A stretch of 64,000 nt of DNA, taken from an uncultured Spirochaetales bacterium (GTDB taxonomy: Bacteria > Spirochaetota > Spirochaetia > Sphaerochaetales > Sphaerochaetaceae). The notes beneath the pieces are model-generated. The model did not search any database. It had not been told where the DNA came from and saw only the letters and a list, made by a program, of their open reading frames with translations. Positions 32,814-41,184 of this stretch are shown here, piece after piece. Positions within the stretch are counted from its first letter, which is position 1. The number at the start of each line of letters is the position of its first letter. Made by a program: the position numbers and the translations under genes. The stretch covers positions 111,987 to 175,986 of the forward strand of contig CASFJV010000046.1 of the NCBI GenBank assembly GCA_949295125.1, in the 5' to 3' direction.

Positions 32814-34048
32814 CTGATAATATACCTCATGCTCTCATCGCCATACTCCGAAAGGACTACTTCAGTATTTATCCTCCGTCCATTGCGGTAGAGGCTCACC
32901 TTTACCCTCTCCCCGCTTGATGTGCCGAAGAGGGCCCTGAAATAGTCTGAGTATCCAGAAATGTCAAATCCATTCAGGGAGACTATCACATCACCGCCAA
33001 GATAGATTCGCTCCCCATCATATTCCGCAGCCTCGCTTCCTCCCCTGATTCCAGCTTTTTCTGCATTCCCGCCATCCTCAACATGGCTTACAAGCAGCCC
33101 TTCAGACACACCAAGGTTCATATAGCTGACAAGCTGCGGATTAAGCTCGATAAGATAGGCATCAACAATGCCGCGCTTTACCGCTTTGTTCTTAATGAGC
33201 TCTGAACTCACCCTCTTCACAGTTTCCGTTGGAATGGAAAAAGCAAGTCCCTGAGCGGATCCTGTAGTCGTATAGATTGAGGAAACAAGGCCTATCATGT
33301 CTCCCCTGCTGTCCAGCAAAGGCCCTCCGCTGTTTCCAGGATTTATGAAATTATCACTCTGTATAAGACCTGGGATCATTATGTCTTCTGCGAATATTGT
33401 CCTGTCCAGGCCAGAGATGATCCCTTCACTGAGACTCCAGGTATAGCCATAGGGATTTCCAATGCTCAGGGCCCTTGAGCCGATTGCAGCCTCATGATCT
33501 GAATAGCTTATCGCCTTGAGATCCGTCCTTGCTGTCTTTATCACTGCAAGGTCGGTAAGTGCATCGGCACCGACAAGGAAAGCATCAGAGCTGCTTCCAT
33601 CATAGAAATTCACCTTATATCCGCTTGCATTGCCAAGGACATGCTTATTTGTAACGATGTAACCATCGCTTGATATTATCACACCGGATGCCTGGCTCTC
33701 ATCACTTAGGCTTTCCCTGCTTATTATCTGGACTACCGATTCCTTGGCCTTTTCATATGCATTGACTGACGCCCTTTCTTCCTCTGTCATCGTCCAGGCG
33801 CCACGGGAGCCGATATAAAGATCGCTTCCATCATAGCTCATGCTTTCTGTCGGGATTCCCGCAAGATCAAATAAGCCCTTTTCCCCCCTTTCACTGATAA
33901 TCTCCTCAAGGGCAAGGCGGATTTCATCAGTTTCCCTGCTTTTCTTAAGCATTGAAGTCCAGATGCCAAGGATTATGATGATTAAAATGGCAGTGGCTGC
34001 CAATAGGATGAGTTTTATTCTCTTCTTATCATTCTGGATCCCGAACAT
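32810..34048 (-). CDS. HtrA/DegP-family serine protease with PDZ domain
   Basis: About 412 residues: one N-terminal membrane helix (residues about 11-31), trypsin-like domain with His136 (TNKHVLG), Asp166 (ALTDLAVIK) and Ser240 (NPGNSGGPL), and a C-terminal PDZ domain (residues about 295-400). It is a DegS/HtrA-type membrane-anchored periplasmic quality-control protease. The start at 34048 is preferred, with a TATCTT hexamer 6 nt upstream. It is coupled to uvrB by ATGA. Confidence 0.9.
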   Translation of the reverse strand: MFGIQNDKKRIKLILLAATAILIIIILGIWTSMLKKSRETDEIRLALEEIISERGEKGLFDLAGIPTESMSYDGSDLYIGSRGAWTMTEEERASVNAYEKAKESVVQIISRESLSDESQASGVIISSDGYIVTNKHVLGNASGYKVNFYDGSSSDAFLVGADALTDLAVIKTARTDLKAISYSDHEAAIGSRALSIGNPYGYTWSLSEGIISGLDRTIFAEDIMIPGLIQSDNFINPGNSGGPLLDSRGDMIGLVSSIYTTTGSAQGLAFSIPTETVKRVSSELIKNKAVKRGIVDAYLIELNPQLVSYMNLGVSEGLLVSHVEDGGNAEKAGIRGGSEAAEYDGERIYLGGDVIVSLNGFDISGYSDYFRALFGTSSGERVKVSLYRNGRRINTEVVLSEYGDESMRYIIR

Positions 34049-34054
34049 ATGTAA

Positions 34055-34083
34055 AAGATAGCACATTAGAAGATTTTGAAACA
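34055..34083 (-). promoter_or_regulatory. Promoter of htrA-uvrB, weak, predicted leaderless
   Basis: Minus strand TATCTT (34055-34060) lies 6 nt before the ATG; the -35 position reads TGTTTC, a poor match. Confidence 0.3.
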
Positions 34084-34103
34084 TATGGAAAAAGGTTTAG
34101 AAT
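34076..34103 (+). promoter_or_regulatory. Promoter of the methyltransferase gene, predicted leaderless
   Basis: TTGAAA (34076-34081), 16 nt, TAGAAT (34098-34103), 6 nt to the ATG at 34110. It overlaps the divergent htrA promoter region. Confidence 0.55.
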
Positions 34104-34109
34104 ATCCTT

Positions 34110-34886
34110 ATGGATGAAGCAAAACTCAATCAGGTGGCATGGGATGAGGAAGTTGAGAGAAACAATTTCTGGACAAGGGAAGAAAGCCGGGATGAGGTTG
34201 AAAGGGCAAAAAATGGAATACTCAATGTCCGGCTTACCCCGCACTCTTATGTGAAAAGATCCTGGCTTGAGGATGTAAAAGGAAAGGATGTGCTTCTGCT
34301 TGCCTCATCCGGCGGTCAGCAGACACTGCTCTTTTCGGCAGCAGGGGCAAGGGTAACTGCAATAGACATTTCACCAAAGATGGTAAGAAAGGATGAAGAG
34401 GCACTCAAAAGATATGGCCTTAAGGCGCGGACAATTGTTGGGGATATGAGGGATCTTGGAATGCTTGATTCTGAGAGCTTTGACCTGGTCTTCATCCCCC
34501 ATTCCATCAATTTCATATCAAGCCTTGAAGGCCTTTACAGCCAGGTCAGCAGAGTCCTGAAGGATAAAGGATCATTTATGCTGGGAGCTGCAAATCCCCT
34601 TATCTATCTTTTTGATGAAAGGAAGATAGAAAGAGGAAAGCTGAAAGTCAGGTACACGATCCCTTTTTCAGATGAAAAAAGCAAGAGCAGGAAGGAAAGG
34701 GAGAAGATGGTGAGGAAAAAGGATACTTTTGAATACAGCCACAGCCTAAAAAGCATTCTTGAGCCGCTTTTTTCCATGGGATTTTCCATGAAGGACTTCT
34801 ACAGCGACTTCTCAGATAACGACCTGATAGACTCCTTTCTCATGGACAGCTACCTGGCATTCAACTTCGTCAAAATCCGACTCTGA
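34110..34886 (+). CDS. Class I SAM-dependent methyltransferase
   Basis: A 258-residue Methyltransf_11/25-type protein. Motif I reads VLLLASSGGQQTLLFSAAGARVTAIDISPKMV, followed by an acidic D..D pair in VGDMRDLG and a motif IV-like FDLVFIPHSINFI. The N-terminal WDEEVERNNFWT resembles small-molecule methyltransferases; the acceptor is unknown. Its end overlaps apbE by 17 bp on the opposite strand. Confidence 0.82.
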   Translation: MDEAKLNQVAWDEEVERNNFWTREESRDEVERAKNGILNVRLTPHSYVKRSWLEDVKGKDVLLLASSGGQQTLLFSAAGARVTAIDISPKMVRKDEEALKRYGLKARTIVGDMRDLGMLDSESFDLVFIPHSINFISSLEGLYSQVSRVLKDKGSFMLGAANPLIYLFDERKIERGKLKVRYTIPFSDEKSKSRKEREKMVRKKDTFEYSHSLKSILEPLFSMGFSMKDFYSDFSDNDLIDSFLMDSYLAFNFVKIRL

Positions 34887-35835
34887 TGATGCTCTGATCA
34901 TCAAGAAGGAATACGGCTTTGACAGCATAATGCTCTGCAATCTCTTCTGCCTTATCCAGGCTAGAAGCAAAACAGGCAGTTGAGAGCATGTCAGCAAGAG
35001 TTGAGCTTGAACTTATTATGCTTGAGGAAACGATGTCCCCATCTGTAGGATATCCCGTCCTGGAACTGAGGATATGGTGGTAAAGCGTCCCGTCTGAGTC
35101 TATGAAATAGCGCTCATATGCACCGCTTGTCACAACGGACTCATCAATGGCCTCTACAGTTGTATAATACTCTCCCCTTCCGCTCCCAGGGCTTTGCAGG
35201 CCGACAGTCCAGGGCTTTCCATCCGTCCTCTGCCCTATCATATAGACATTGCCGCCAAGGTTGATGATTGCACTCTCTACCCCTTTTTCACGGAAAAGGG
35301 ATGCTAACGCATCTGCTGCATAGCCTTTTCCAGCTCCTCCAAGATCAATAGCCATTCCATCCATCCTGAATTCAATGGTCTTCTGCGCATCATCAAGGAT
35401 GATGTTGCGGTAATCCAGAAGTGGAAGGACGCTCTCTATCTCTTCATCGCTTGGACGCCTTGCCTCATCGCTTCCTATTTTCCAGAGGTCGACAAGAGGG
35501 GCAATTGCTATATTGAATGCACCATCTGTGTATTCACATACTCCATAAGCCTGCTTTATGAGGCTGAAAAGCTCATCGCTGACTTTTACAGGGCCGCCTG
35601 ATGCATTTGAATTGACATGGCTCAGCTCACTTTTTTCATCAAAGCGGTCAATCATGCTGGAAATTTTGTCTATAAGGGCAAAACCTTCCCTTGCTATCTC
35701 ATCTGAATTATCACAATAGAATGTGAAAGAGCATACAGTATCCATCCTCAGTTCCTGGTAAGTCCTTGCCTCATTGGAAGAACAGGAATAAAAGAGGATG
35801 GATGAAAGCAAGAAAACCAGTAAAAGCCTTTTCAT
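34870..35835 (-). CDS. apbE: FAD:protein FMN transferase (ApbE), lipoprotein
   Basis: A 321-residue ApbE with lipobox LFYSC, the RMDTVCSFTFY segment, GAFNIAIAPLVDLW, the flavin-binding DLGGAGKGYAADAL and the metal/substrate loop YHHILSSRTGYPTDGDIVSSS. It attaches FMN to Thr of periplasmic flavoproteins such as Rnf/Nqr subunits. Start overlaps the upstream PfkB-like stop as ATGA. Confidence 0.92.
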   Translation of the reverse strand: MKRLLLVFLLSSILFYSCSSNEARTYQELRMDTVCSFTFYCDNSDEIAREGFALIDKISSMIDRFDEKSELSHVNSNASGGPVKVSDELFSLIKQAYGVCEYTDGAFNIAIAPLVDLWKIGSDEARRPSDEEIESVLPLLDYRNIILDDAQKTIEFRMDGMAIDLGGAGKGYAADALASLFREKGVESAIINLGGNVYMIGQRTDGKPWTVGLQSPGSGRGEYYTTVEAIDESVVTSGAYERYFIDSDGTLYHHILSSRTGYPTDGDIVSSSIISSSSTLADMLSTACFASSLDKAEEIAEHYAVKAVFLLDDQSIIRVGF

Positions 35836-36587
35836 AGTTCTGCTAGGAATTCAGTAATGGCATTCCCTTCCGCAAAAGGAAGATTCCGATCAAGGAAAAG
35901 CATGAGGGAGGAGGCAAAATCCTCATCTGTAAGTGATACCCCTTTTTTCAGGGTGCATTTCAGCTTCCCATATTCATAGTGCCTTATTTCTTCACTGCTC
36001 CTTACTATTACGTTCTTTTCCTCCATAAGATCATCATATGCATTTCCTTCCCTCATAATCAGAGCATCCGTATTCCCTTTGATCATGGATATTGACCTGG
36101 CAAGGGAAGGCCCTTCAGGGCTTACTGTCATATCAACCACGAAAAATGGACGGGGAGAAAGAAAAAGGCTCTGGTCTATTATGGATGCTGCCGTCGGATT
36201 TACGCTAAGCATATTTGAGCTTGTAAGGATCACACTTATATCAGTGTTCAGGCTCATTGCCTGAGCCAGAGCCTCCTGGGGAAGGTATGAGGAAGCAGAA
36301 TTGGTAAAGAATGATACTTCACTGCCATCCTTATATTCAATTACAACATTCGTCCTGAATGGAAGCTGTATCAGGTCAGGATCAAAGAGTATTGCATTTT
36401 TAACAAGCTCACCAGCTACCTCAGCTCCACTTCTATCATTGCCAAGGGGGCAGAAAAGAGCAGGAAAAGCGCCACGGCTGCTGAGAGATTTTGCAACATT
36501 GAAGCCATAGCCTGAAACGGATTTGGAAAAAAGTCCGTTTTCCTCTTCATTAAATGTCACATTTGCATCTGAAAGTATTAAAATCAT
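35832..36587 (-). CDS. PfkB/ribokinase-like protein lacking the catalytic motif
   Basis: A 251-residue protein with PfkB N-terminal features: GYGFNVAKSLSSRGAFPALFCPLGNDRSG resembles the GGKGANQA...LGxDxxG substrate region, and GNTDALIMREGNA the later NxxE block. The C-terminal GAGD motif with the catalytic Asp is absent: the protein ends shortly after KKGVSLTDEDFASSLMLFL. It is probably inactive as a kinase, or a decaying gene kept for coupling to apbE. Confidence 0.7.
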   Translation of the reverse strand: MILILSDANVTFNEEENGLFSKSVSGYGFNVAKSLSSRGAFPALFCPLGNDRSGAEVAGELVKNAILFDPDLIQLPFRTNVVIEYKDGSEVSFFTNSASSYLPQEALAQAMSLNTDISVILTSSNMLSVNPTAASIIDQSLFLSPRPFFVVDMTVSPEGPSLARSISMIKGNTDALIMREGNAYDDLMEEKNVIVRSSEEIRHYEYGKLKCTLKKGVSLTDEDFASSLMLFLDRNLPFAEGNAITEFLAEL

Positions 36588-36593
36588 AGAACT

Positions 36594-36622
36594 ATGCTAG
36601 CTTGAATAAGAAAGAGGGGCAA
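36594..36622 (-). promoter_or_regulatory. Promoter of the PfkB-like/apbE pair, predicted leaderless
   Basis: Minus strand TTGCCC (36617-36622), 17 nt, TAGCAT (36594-36599), 6 nt to the ATG at 36587. It overlaps the divergent promoter of the next gene. Confidence 0.45.
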
Positions 36623-36630
36623 GGTAGAAT
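36602..36630 (+). promoter_or_regulatory. Promoter of the gene at 36638, predicted leaderless
   Basis: TTGAAT (36602-36607), 17 nt, TAGAAT (36625-36630), 7 nt to the ATG at 36638. The -35 TTG is in frame and 36 nt upstream. Confidence 0.55.
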
Positions 36631-36637
36631 CAGGGAC

Positions 36638-37051
36638 ATGCAGATAAAAAAAGTGGATTGGATCAACAAGCCTGAAAAAGTTAAGGTAACTGCACATAGC
36701 CTCACATTTATCACTGAAAAAAGATGCGCACTGCTCTATACCCTTGAAAAGGATGGGGAATTAAAGCTTGTAAGGCATAATGGCAATGTCTCTTTCCTGA
36801 TGCTCCATACAAAAAACGACAGGATCATTTTGGAAAGGGAAAGTGTAGATATCAGGATGTTCTCATTAAATTCCACCATCACCCTTTCAGTTCCAGATGA
36901 GATCTCAGTCAGGAAAACGGGGGATACAATCGCCTTTTCTGCATCAGGCAGCGTTCTTATCAGGCTCTCGAATCCTGCTTTTCTTGATTCTGCCTCATTT
37001 GGCTTCCTCATTGAGGGCTCAAAAGAGGAAATCAGCATAGAATTATTTTGA
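36638..37051 (+). CDS. Hypothetical beta-rich protein
   Basis: About 137 residues from MQIKKVDWINKPEKV, without signal peptide or membrane helix. Alternating hydrophobic strands (ALLYTLEKDGELKLVRHNGNVSFLMLH, ITLSVPDEISVRKTGDTIAFSASGSV) suggest a beta sandwich or cupin-like fold. No family recognised. It lies 63 bp before glnS. Confidence 0.65.
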   Translation: MQIKKVDWINKPEKVKVTAHSLTFITEKRCALLYTLEKDGELKLVRHNGNVSFLMLHTKNDRIILERESVDIRMFSLNSTITLSVPDEISVRKTGDTIAFSASGSVLIRLSNPAFLDSASFGFLIEGSKEEISIELF

Positions 37052-37114
37052 AAATAATGGTAAATTTAGCCATCAGATCTAAATTGGCCTATGGAAGCCA
37101 AGTAAGGAGTAATT

Positions 37115-38809
37115 ATGGAAACTGAAAAAGAAGAGAGACCTCTCAATTTTCTTGAGAAGATCATTGAGGATGATCTGAAAAACGGAAGGGTTCCAAACAA
37201 TGAAATCGTAACCAGATTTCCTCCAGAACCGAATGGGTACCTTCATATCGGGCACATCAAGAGCATTTGCATCAACTTCGGTCTTGCAGAAAAATATGGC
37301 GGAAGATGCCATCTGCGCCTGGATGACACGAATCCGGCAAAAGAAGAGACTGAATACATTGACTCAATCAAGGAAGATATAAAATGGCTCGGTTTTGACT
37401 GGGGGAAATACGAGTACTACGCATCAGATTACTACGATAAGCTGTATGAGATCGCAGTGCGCCTGATAAAAGAAGGACAGGCCTATGTGGACTCCCTCTC
37501 TGCAGAAGAGATGAAAGAATACAGGGGAACACTGACAGAGCCAGGCAAGAACAGCCCGGACCGCGACAGGCCGATTGAGGAGAACCTCCGCCTCTTTGAA
37601 GAGATGAAGGAAGGAAAGTATCCTGAAGGCTCCTACACACTCAGGGCCAAGATAGACATGGCAAGCCCTAATATAAACCTGAGGGATCCTGCACTATACA
37701 GGATCAAGTATGCCACCCATCCGAGAACCGGAGACAAATGGTGCATCTACCCGATGTATGACTTCACACATCCGATAAGCGATGCAATTGAAGGAATAAC
37801 GCACAGCATCTGCACCCTTGAGTTTGAGGATCACCGCCCTGCATATGACTGGGCGACAAGCATCGATGGAATAGAGCATACCCCGCATCAGTATGAATTT
37901 GCCAGGCTGAACATCAACTACATGCTGATGAGCAAGCGCAAGCTCCTCTACCTTGTAAGGAATAATTTTGTATCAGGCTGGGATGATCCAAGGATGCCGA
38001 CCATTTCCGGAGTAAGGCGCAGGGGCTACAGCCCGGAAAGCATGAAGGATTTTGTGAACCGTGTCGGAGTTGCAAAGGTTGAAGGGGTTGTGGACTATGC
38101 ACTGATGGAATTCTGCGTAAGGGAAGACCTGAATAAGAGGGCAAAGCGCCTGATGGCCGTACTCGATCCGCTGCTTGTTGTAATTGACAACTATGAAGAT
38201 GGGAAAACGGAGTACTTTGATGCAGAGGACAATCCAGAAGACGAAAACAGCAAGAGCCACAAGGTGGCATTCTCAAAGCACATATACATTGAGAAAGAAG
38301 ACTTCATGGAAAATCCTGTTAAAGGCTACCACCGCCTTTATATAGGAAATGAGATAAGGCTCAAGCATGCTTACTACATCACTGCAACCAGTGTTGAGAA
38401 AGATGGGGAAGGGAATATCATATGCGTTCATGCAACATATGATCCGGAAAGCAGAGGCGGTACGACTAAGGATGGAAGGAAAGTCAAGGGCACAAGCCAC
38501 TGGGTATCCAAGGATCATGCCCTTGAGGCAGAGGTACGGCAGTATGACAAGCTGTTCAAGGCAGAAGTGCCGGGTCTTAGTACAGGCAATTACCTTGATG
38601 ACCTGAATCCGGATTCACTGGTTGTTATAGAAAAGGCATACATTGAAGAAGAAGCAAGGAATGCCAAAGCCGGTGACTACCTGCAGTTCATAAGAAATGG
38701 CTATTACTGCGTAGACAGCAAGGACAGCAGGCCTGAACATATGGTCTTCAACAGGACATGCACACTTAAGGACAGCTGGGCAAAGCAGAAAGCAAAACTA
38801 GGATTATAA
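37115..38809 (+). CDS. glnS: Glutamine--tRNA ligase
   Basis: A 564-residue class I synthetase with the HIGH-type PPEPNGYLHIGHIKS and LRLDDTNPAKEE near the N-terminus, DFTHPISDAIEGITHSICTLEF, the KMSKS-type LMSKRKL and a C-terminal beta-barrel anticodon-binding region (GTSHWVSKDHALEAEVRQYD). These are GlnRS, not GluRS, signatures. Direct GlnRS charging replaces the Glu-tRNA-Gln amidotransferase route where present. AAGGAG precedes the ATG. Confidence 0.95.
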   Translation: METEKEERPLNFLEKIIEDDLKNGRVPNNEIVTRFPPEPNGYLHIGHIKSICINFGLAEKYGGRCHLRLDDTNPAKEETEYIDSIKEDIKWLGFDWGKYEYYASDYYDKLYEIAVRLIKEGQAYVDSLSAEEMKEYRGTLTEPGKNSPDRDRPIEENLRLFEEMKEGKYPEGSYTLRAKIDMASPNINLRDPALYRIKYATHPRTGDKWCIYPMYDFTHPISDAIEGITHSICTLEFEDHRPAYDWATSIDGIEHTPHQYEFARLNINYMLMSKRKLLYLVRNNFVSGWDDPRMPTISGVRRRGYSPESMKDFVNRVGVAKVEGVVDYALMEFCVREDLNKRAKRLMAVLDPLLVVIDNYEDGKTEYFDAEDNPEDENSKSHKVAFSKHIYIEKEDFMENPVKGYHRLYIGNEIRLKHAYYITATSVEKDGEGNIICVHATYDPESRGGTTKDGRKVKGTSHWVSKDHALEAEVRQYDKLFKAEVPGLSTGNYLDDLNPDSLVVIEKAYIEEEARNAKAGDYLQFIRNGYYCVDSKDSRPEHMVFNRTCTLKDSWAKQKAKLGL

Positions 38810-38816
38810 ATTCAAG

Positions 38817-38845
38817 GAGAAGGGGCCTCCCCTTCTCTCTTTTTT
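38817..38845 (+). terminator. Terminator of glnS
   Basis: Perfect 9-bp stem GAGAAGGGG/CCCCTTCTC with a CCT loop, then TCTTTTTT. Confidence 0.88.
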
Positions 38846-38852
38846 GACTTAT

Positions 38853-40034
38853 ATGGTTTCAACACTGCTGCTTATTATAATATATTTTTCTTTCATTTCC
38901 CTTGGGCTGCCGGACAGCCTTCTTGGTGCATCATGGCCGATGATGCACCTATCCATAGGATTTGATGTCTCATCACTCGGCCTGATAAGCCTTACTATCT
39001 CCCTTGGCACTGTCATATCCTCACTTTCCTACTCAAGGCTTCAAAGGAGATTCAGGACAGAACAGATCACTATCTGCTCAGTTACGATGACAGCTCTTGC
39101 CCTCTATGCATTTTCATTCCTGCTTAACAGGTTTACAGTTTTCCCTATTGCACTTCTTCTAGGACTGGGAGCGGGATGTGTGGATGCAGGGCTGAATTTC
39201 TATGTGGCCCTGCACTACAAGGCAAGGCACATGAGCTTCCTTCATGCCTTCTGGGGCCTTGGCACCACATTCGGGCCGGCAGTGCTGTCCATATTCTTTG
39301 CAAGCGGCAGGACGTGGAATGATGCATACCTTATCATGGCAACTGTCCAGAGCATCATTGTCCTTATGCTTGCTGCATCCCTTCCTCTATGGAAGAGGAA
39401 TGAGGGGACAAGCATAAAGAAGGACGGAGAAAACGCTGGAGCCAGCAGGAAGGATTACAGCATAGCTGACACTCTGAGGATGAGAGGTGCATGGGTTGCC
39501 CTGCTCTCTTTCTTCCTCTACTGCGCAATTGAGTCCACAATGCTTAACTGGAGCGCATCATTTGCTGTGTATTCCAAAGGGCTCAGTGAAAGTGACGGGG
39601 CAAAGATTGCAACATTCATCTACTGGGGGATCACAATCGGGCGCCTTCTTACCGGGCTGGTAAATGAAAAGACTGGGGACCGCTTCATGATTGCGCTTGG
39701 CATCCTGATTGCCATAAGCGGAGGATTCATACTGTTCTTTTCCTCTTCTTTTTCATCTGTTGCCATTGCAATATTCCTGACTGGCCTTGGTTTTGCTCCG
39801 ATCTATCCATCAATGATACATCAGACAGCCAGGCTTTTCGGCGCAGAAGGTGCGGCAAGGATAATGGGAATAGAGATGGCATCTGCATACGTCGGATCAA
39901 GCCTGACTCCTTTTTTCTTTGGCCTGCTTTCAAGGATAACTGGAACAGGTATCCTTCCCCTTCTCCTAATTGCCTTCATGCTTCTAGAGGCAGGAGCAGC
40001 GCTAATTAAGAGGAAGATGTTCTTCGCCCCTTAA
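38853..40034 (+). CDS. MFS transporter
   Basis: About 393 residues with 12 hydrophobic helices and an MFS A-like loop between helices 2 and 3 (SYSRLQRRFRTEQ). The glycine-rich GLGAGCVDAGLNFYVA and HAFWGLGTTFGPA resemble the FucP/sugar-transporter-like branch; the substrate is unknown. The ATG at 38853 is preferred over a TTG that lies in the glnS terminator T tract. The 3' end overlaps the facing HD-domain gene by 33 bp. Confidence 0.82.
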   Translation: MVSTLLLIIIYFSFISLGLPDSLLGASWPMMHLSIGFDVSSLGLISLTISLGTVISSLSYSRLQRRFRTEQITICSVTMTALALYAFSFLLNRFTVFPIALLLGLGAGCVDAGLNFYVALHYKARHMSFLHAFWGLGTTFGPAVLSIFFASGRTWNDAYLIMATVQSIIVLMLAASLPLWKRNEGTSIKKDGENAGASRKDYSIADTLRMRGAWVALLSFFLYCAIESTMLNWSASFAVYSKGLSESDGAKIATFIYWGITIGRLLTGLVNEKTGDRFMIALGILIAISGGFILFFSSSFSSVAIAIFLTGLGFAPIYPSMIHQTARLFGAEGAARIMGIEMASAYVGSSLTPFFFGLLSRITGTGILPLLLIAFMLLEAGAALIKRKMFFAP

Positions 40035-40487
40035 TCCAAGTTCCCTGAAAACCGCCTTGCATCTCCCTGAATCCTTCACGCTTGGGCCGCTGTATGGCAT
40101 TGAAAGGTAATGATCAAGCACATCGGCATCTTTCAGGACTTCAGAGAACGGGTCATGTATCCTTTTCTTGTCACTGTGATGCCGGATCGCGCTTACAATT
40201 GCATCAACCTCGTCATCCTTGAATATATTCAGGGACTTCAGTATTCCAAATGCAAGCCTTGATCCATGCAGTGCGTGTTCCTTCCTCTCATGCGTATATG
40301 CATAGAGATCATGCATTATGCCTGCTATGTAGGCAAGCTCACTGTCAAGATTCCTTTTATTTGCAAGCAGGTAGGAAAAACGCGCAACAGAGCTCAGGTG
40401 CACCAGAGCCTCCATCTTCTCCACATCATCTCCCATCTCATCGAGAATCGTATAGCACATGTTCTCTACTGCATGAATCCTGTCCAT
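40002..40487 (-). CDS. HD-domain phosphohydrolase-like protein
   Basis: A 161-residue protein with an HD-type metal site: VHLSSVARFSYLLANKR, the paired AYIAGIMHDLYAYTH, a later IRHHSDK and KDADVLDHYL. Family members hydrolyse nucleotides or cyclic nucleotides; no substrate can be assigned. It overlaps the MFS gene by 33 bp at the 3' end and starts 6 nt after a TACTAT hexamer. Confidence 0.8.
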   Translation of the reverse strand: MDRIHAVENMCYTILDEMGDDVEKMEALVHLSSVARFSYLLANKRNLDSELAYIAGIMHDLYAYTHERKEHALHGSRLAFGILKSLNIFKDDEVDAIVSAIRHHSDKKRIHDPFSEVLKDADVLDHYLSMPYSGPSVKDSGRCKAVFRELGLRGEEHLPLN

Positions 40488-40493
40488 AGCATG

Positions 40494-40522
40494 ATAGTAG
40501 CAGAAAAAACTCTGTTTTTAAA
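40494..40522 (-). promoter_or_regulatory. Promoter of the HD gene, predicted leaderless
   Basis: Minus strand TTTAAA (40517-40522), 17 nt, TACTAT (40494-40499), 6 nt to the ATG at 40487. Confidence 0.45.
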
Positions 40523-40534
40523 TAAATTTGCATC

Positions 40535-40563
40535 TTGAAAAAGATGCATGGAATCCTTATATA
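40535..40563 (+). promoter_or_regulatory. Promoter of the YkgJ-like gene, predicted leaderless
   Basis: TTGAAA (40535-40540), 17 nt, TATATA (40558-40563), 7 nt to the ATG at 40571. The -35 TTG is in frame, 36 nt upstream. Confidence 0.55.
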
Positions 40564-40570
40564 CCATTTC

Positions 40571-41161
40571 ATGGATTTTCTAGAAGAAGTTTCAGATAAG
40601 CTCAAAGGAACGTCAATAGAGGAAGGAATCAGGGAAATAAGCTTCCTCTACTCCACCCTCTGCCATGACATTGATCAATTCTTAGAATGCCATACGGTGA
40701 AATGCCCTGATGGATGCGGGAAATGCTGCGAAATCTTCAATCCGGACATTACAAAACTTGAAAGCCTCTACCTTGCAGCATTCATACTGTTTTCAGGGAA
40801 GAAGGAAAAACTTGTAAAACGGCTGGAAGAAAAGGGAACGGAAAGCGGCGGAACATGCCCACTCTATGATGATCGATCCGTTTTCCACTGCATGTGCTAT
40901 CAGGCGCGTCCCCTGATCTGCCGCCTGTTTGCCTCCTCTGCATTCCCAGGGAAACACAATGAGAGGAAATTCTCAAACTGCCATCTGAACAGGGATTTCA
41001 TCTCTCCTGGAAGCATCGAAGAAGATGCCCCTCTGATGGGCAGCTATGGTGCATGGCTGGCCGACATCAATGGAGGGGAGAACACTACAGAACCACTTTC
41101 TGAAAGGGTTTTGAAGGACATTGAGCTTATAGAATACTATATGGGGATGCAAAGGCAATAA
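40571..41161 (+). CDS. YkgJ-type zinc/iron-chelating cysteine-cluster protein
   Basis: About 196 residues starting MDFLEEVSDKL. A CxxxCGKCC cluster (VKCPDGCGKCCEIF), a central CPLYDD, then CMCYQARPLICRLFASS match the YkgJ/CxxCxxCC family (PF03692), thought to chelate Zn or an Fe-S cluster; the function is not established. ATG codons at 40544 and 40571 are possible; the promoter position favours the second. Confidence 0.8.
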   Translation: MDFLEEVSDKLKGTSIEEGIREISFLYSTLCHDIDQFLECHTVKCPDGCGKCCEIFNPDITKLESLYLAAFILFSGKKEKLVKRLEEKGTESGGTCPLYDDRSVFHCMCYQARPLICRLFASSAFPGKHNERKFSNCHLNRDFISPGSIEEDAPLMGSYGAWLADINGGENTTEPLSERVLKDIELIEYYMGMQRQ

Positions 41162-41184
41162 GAAAAGCCCCATCGGGGCTCTTC

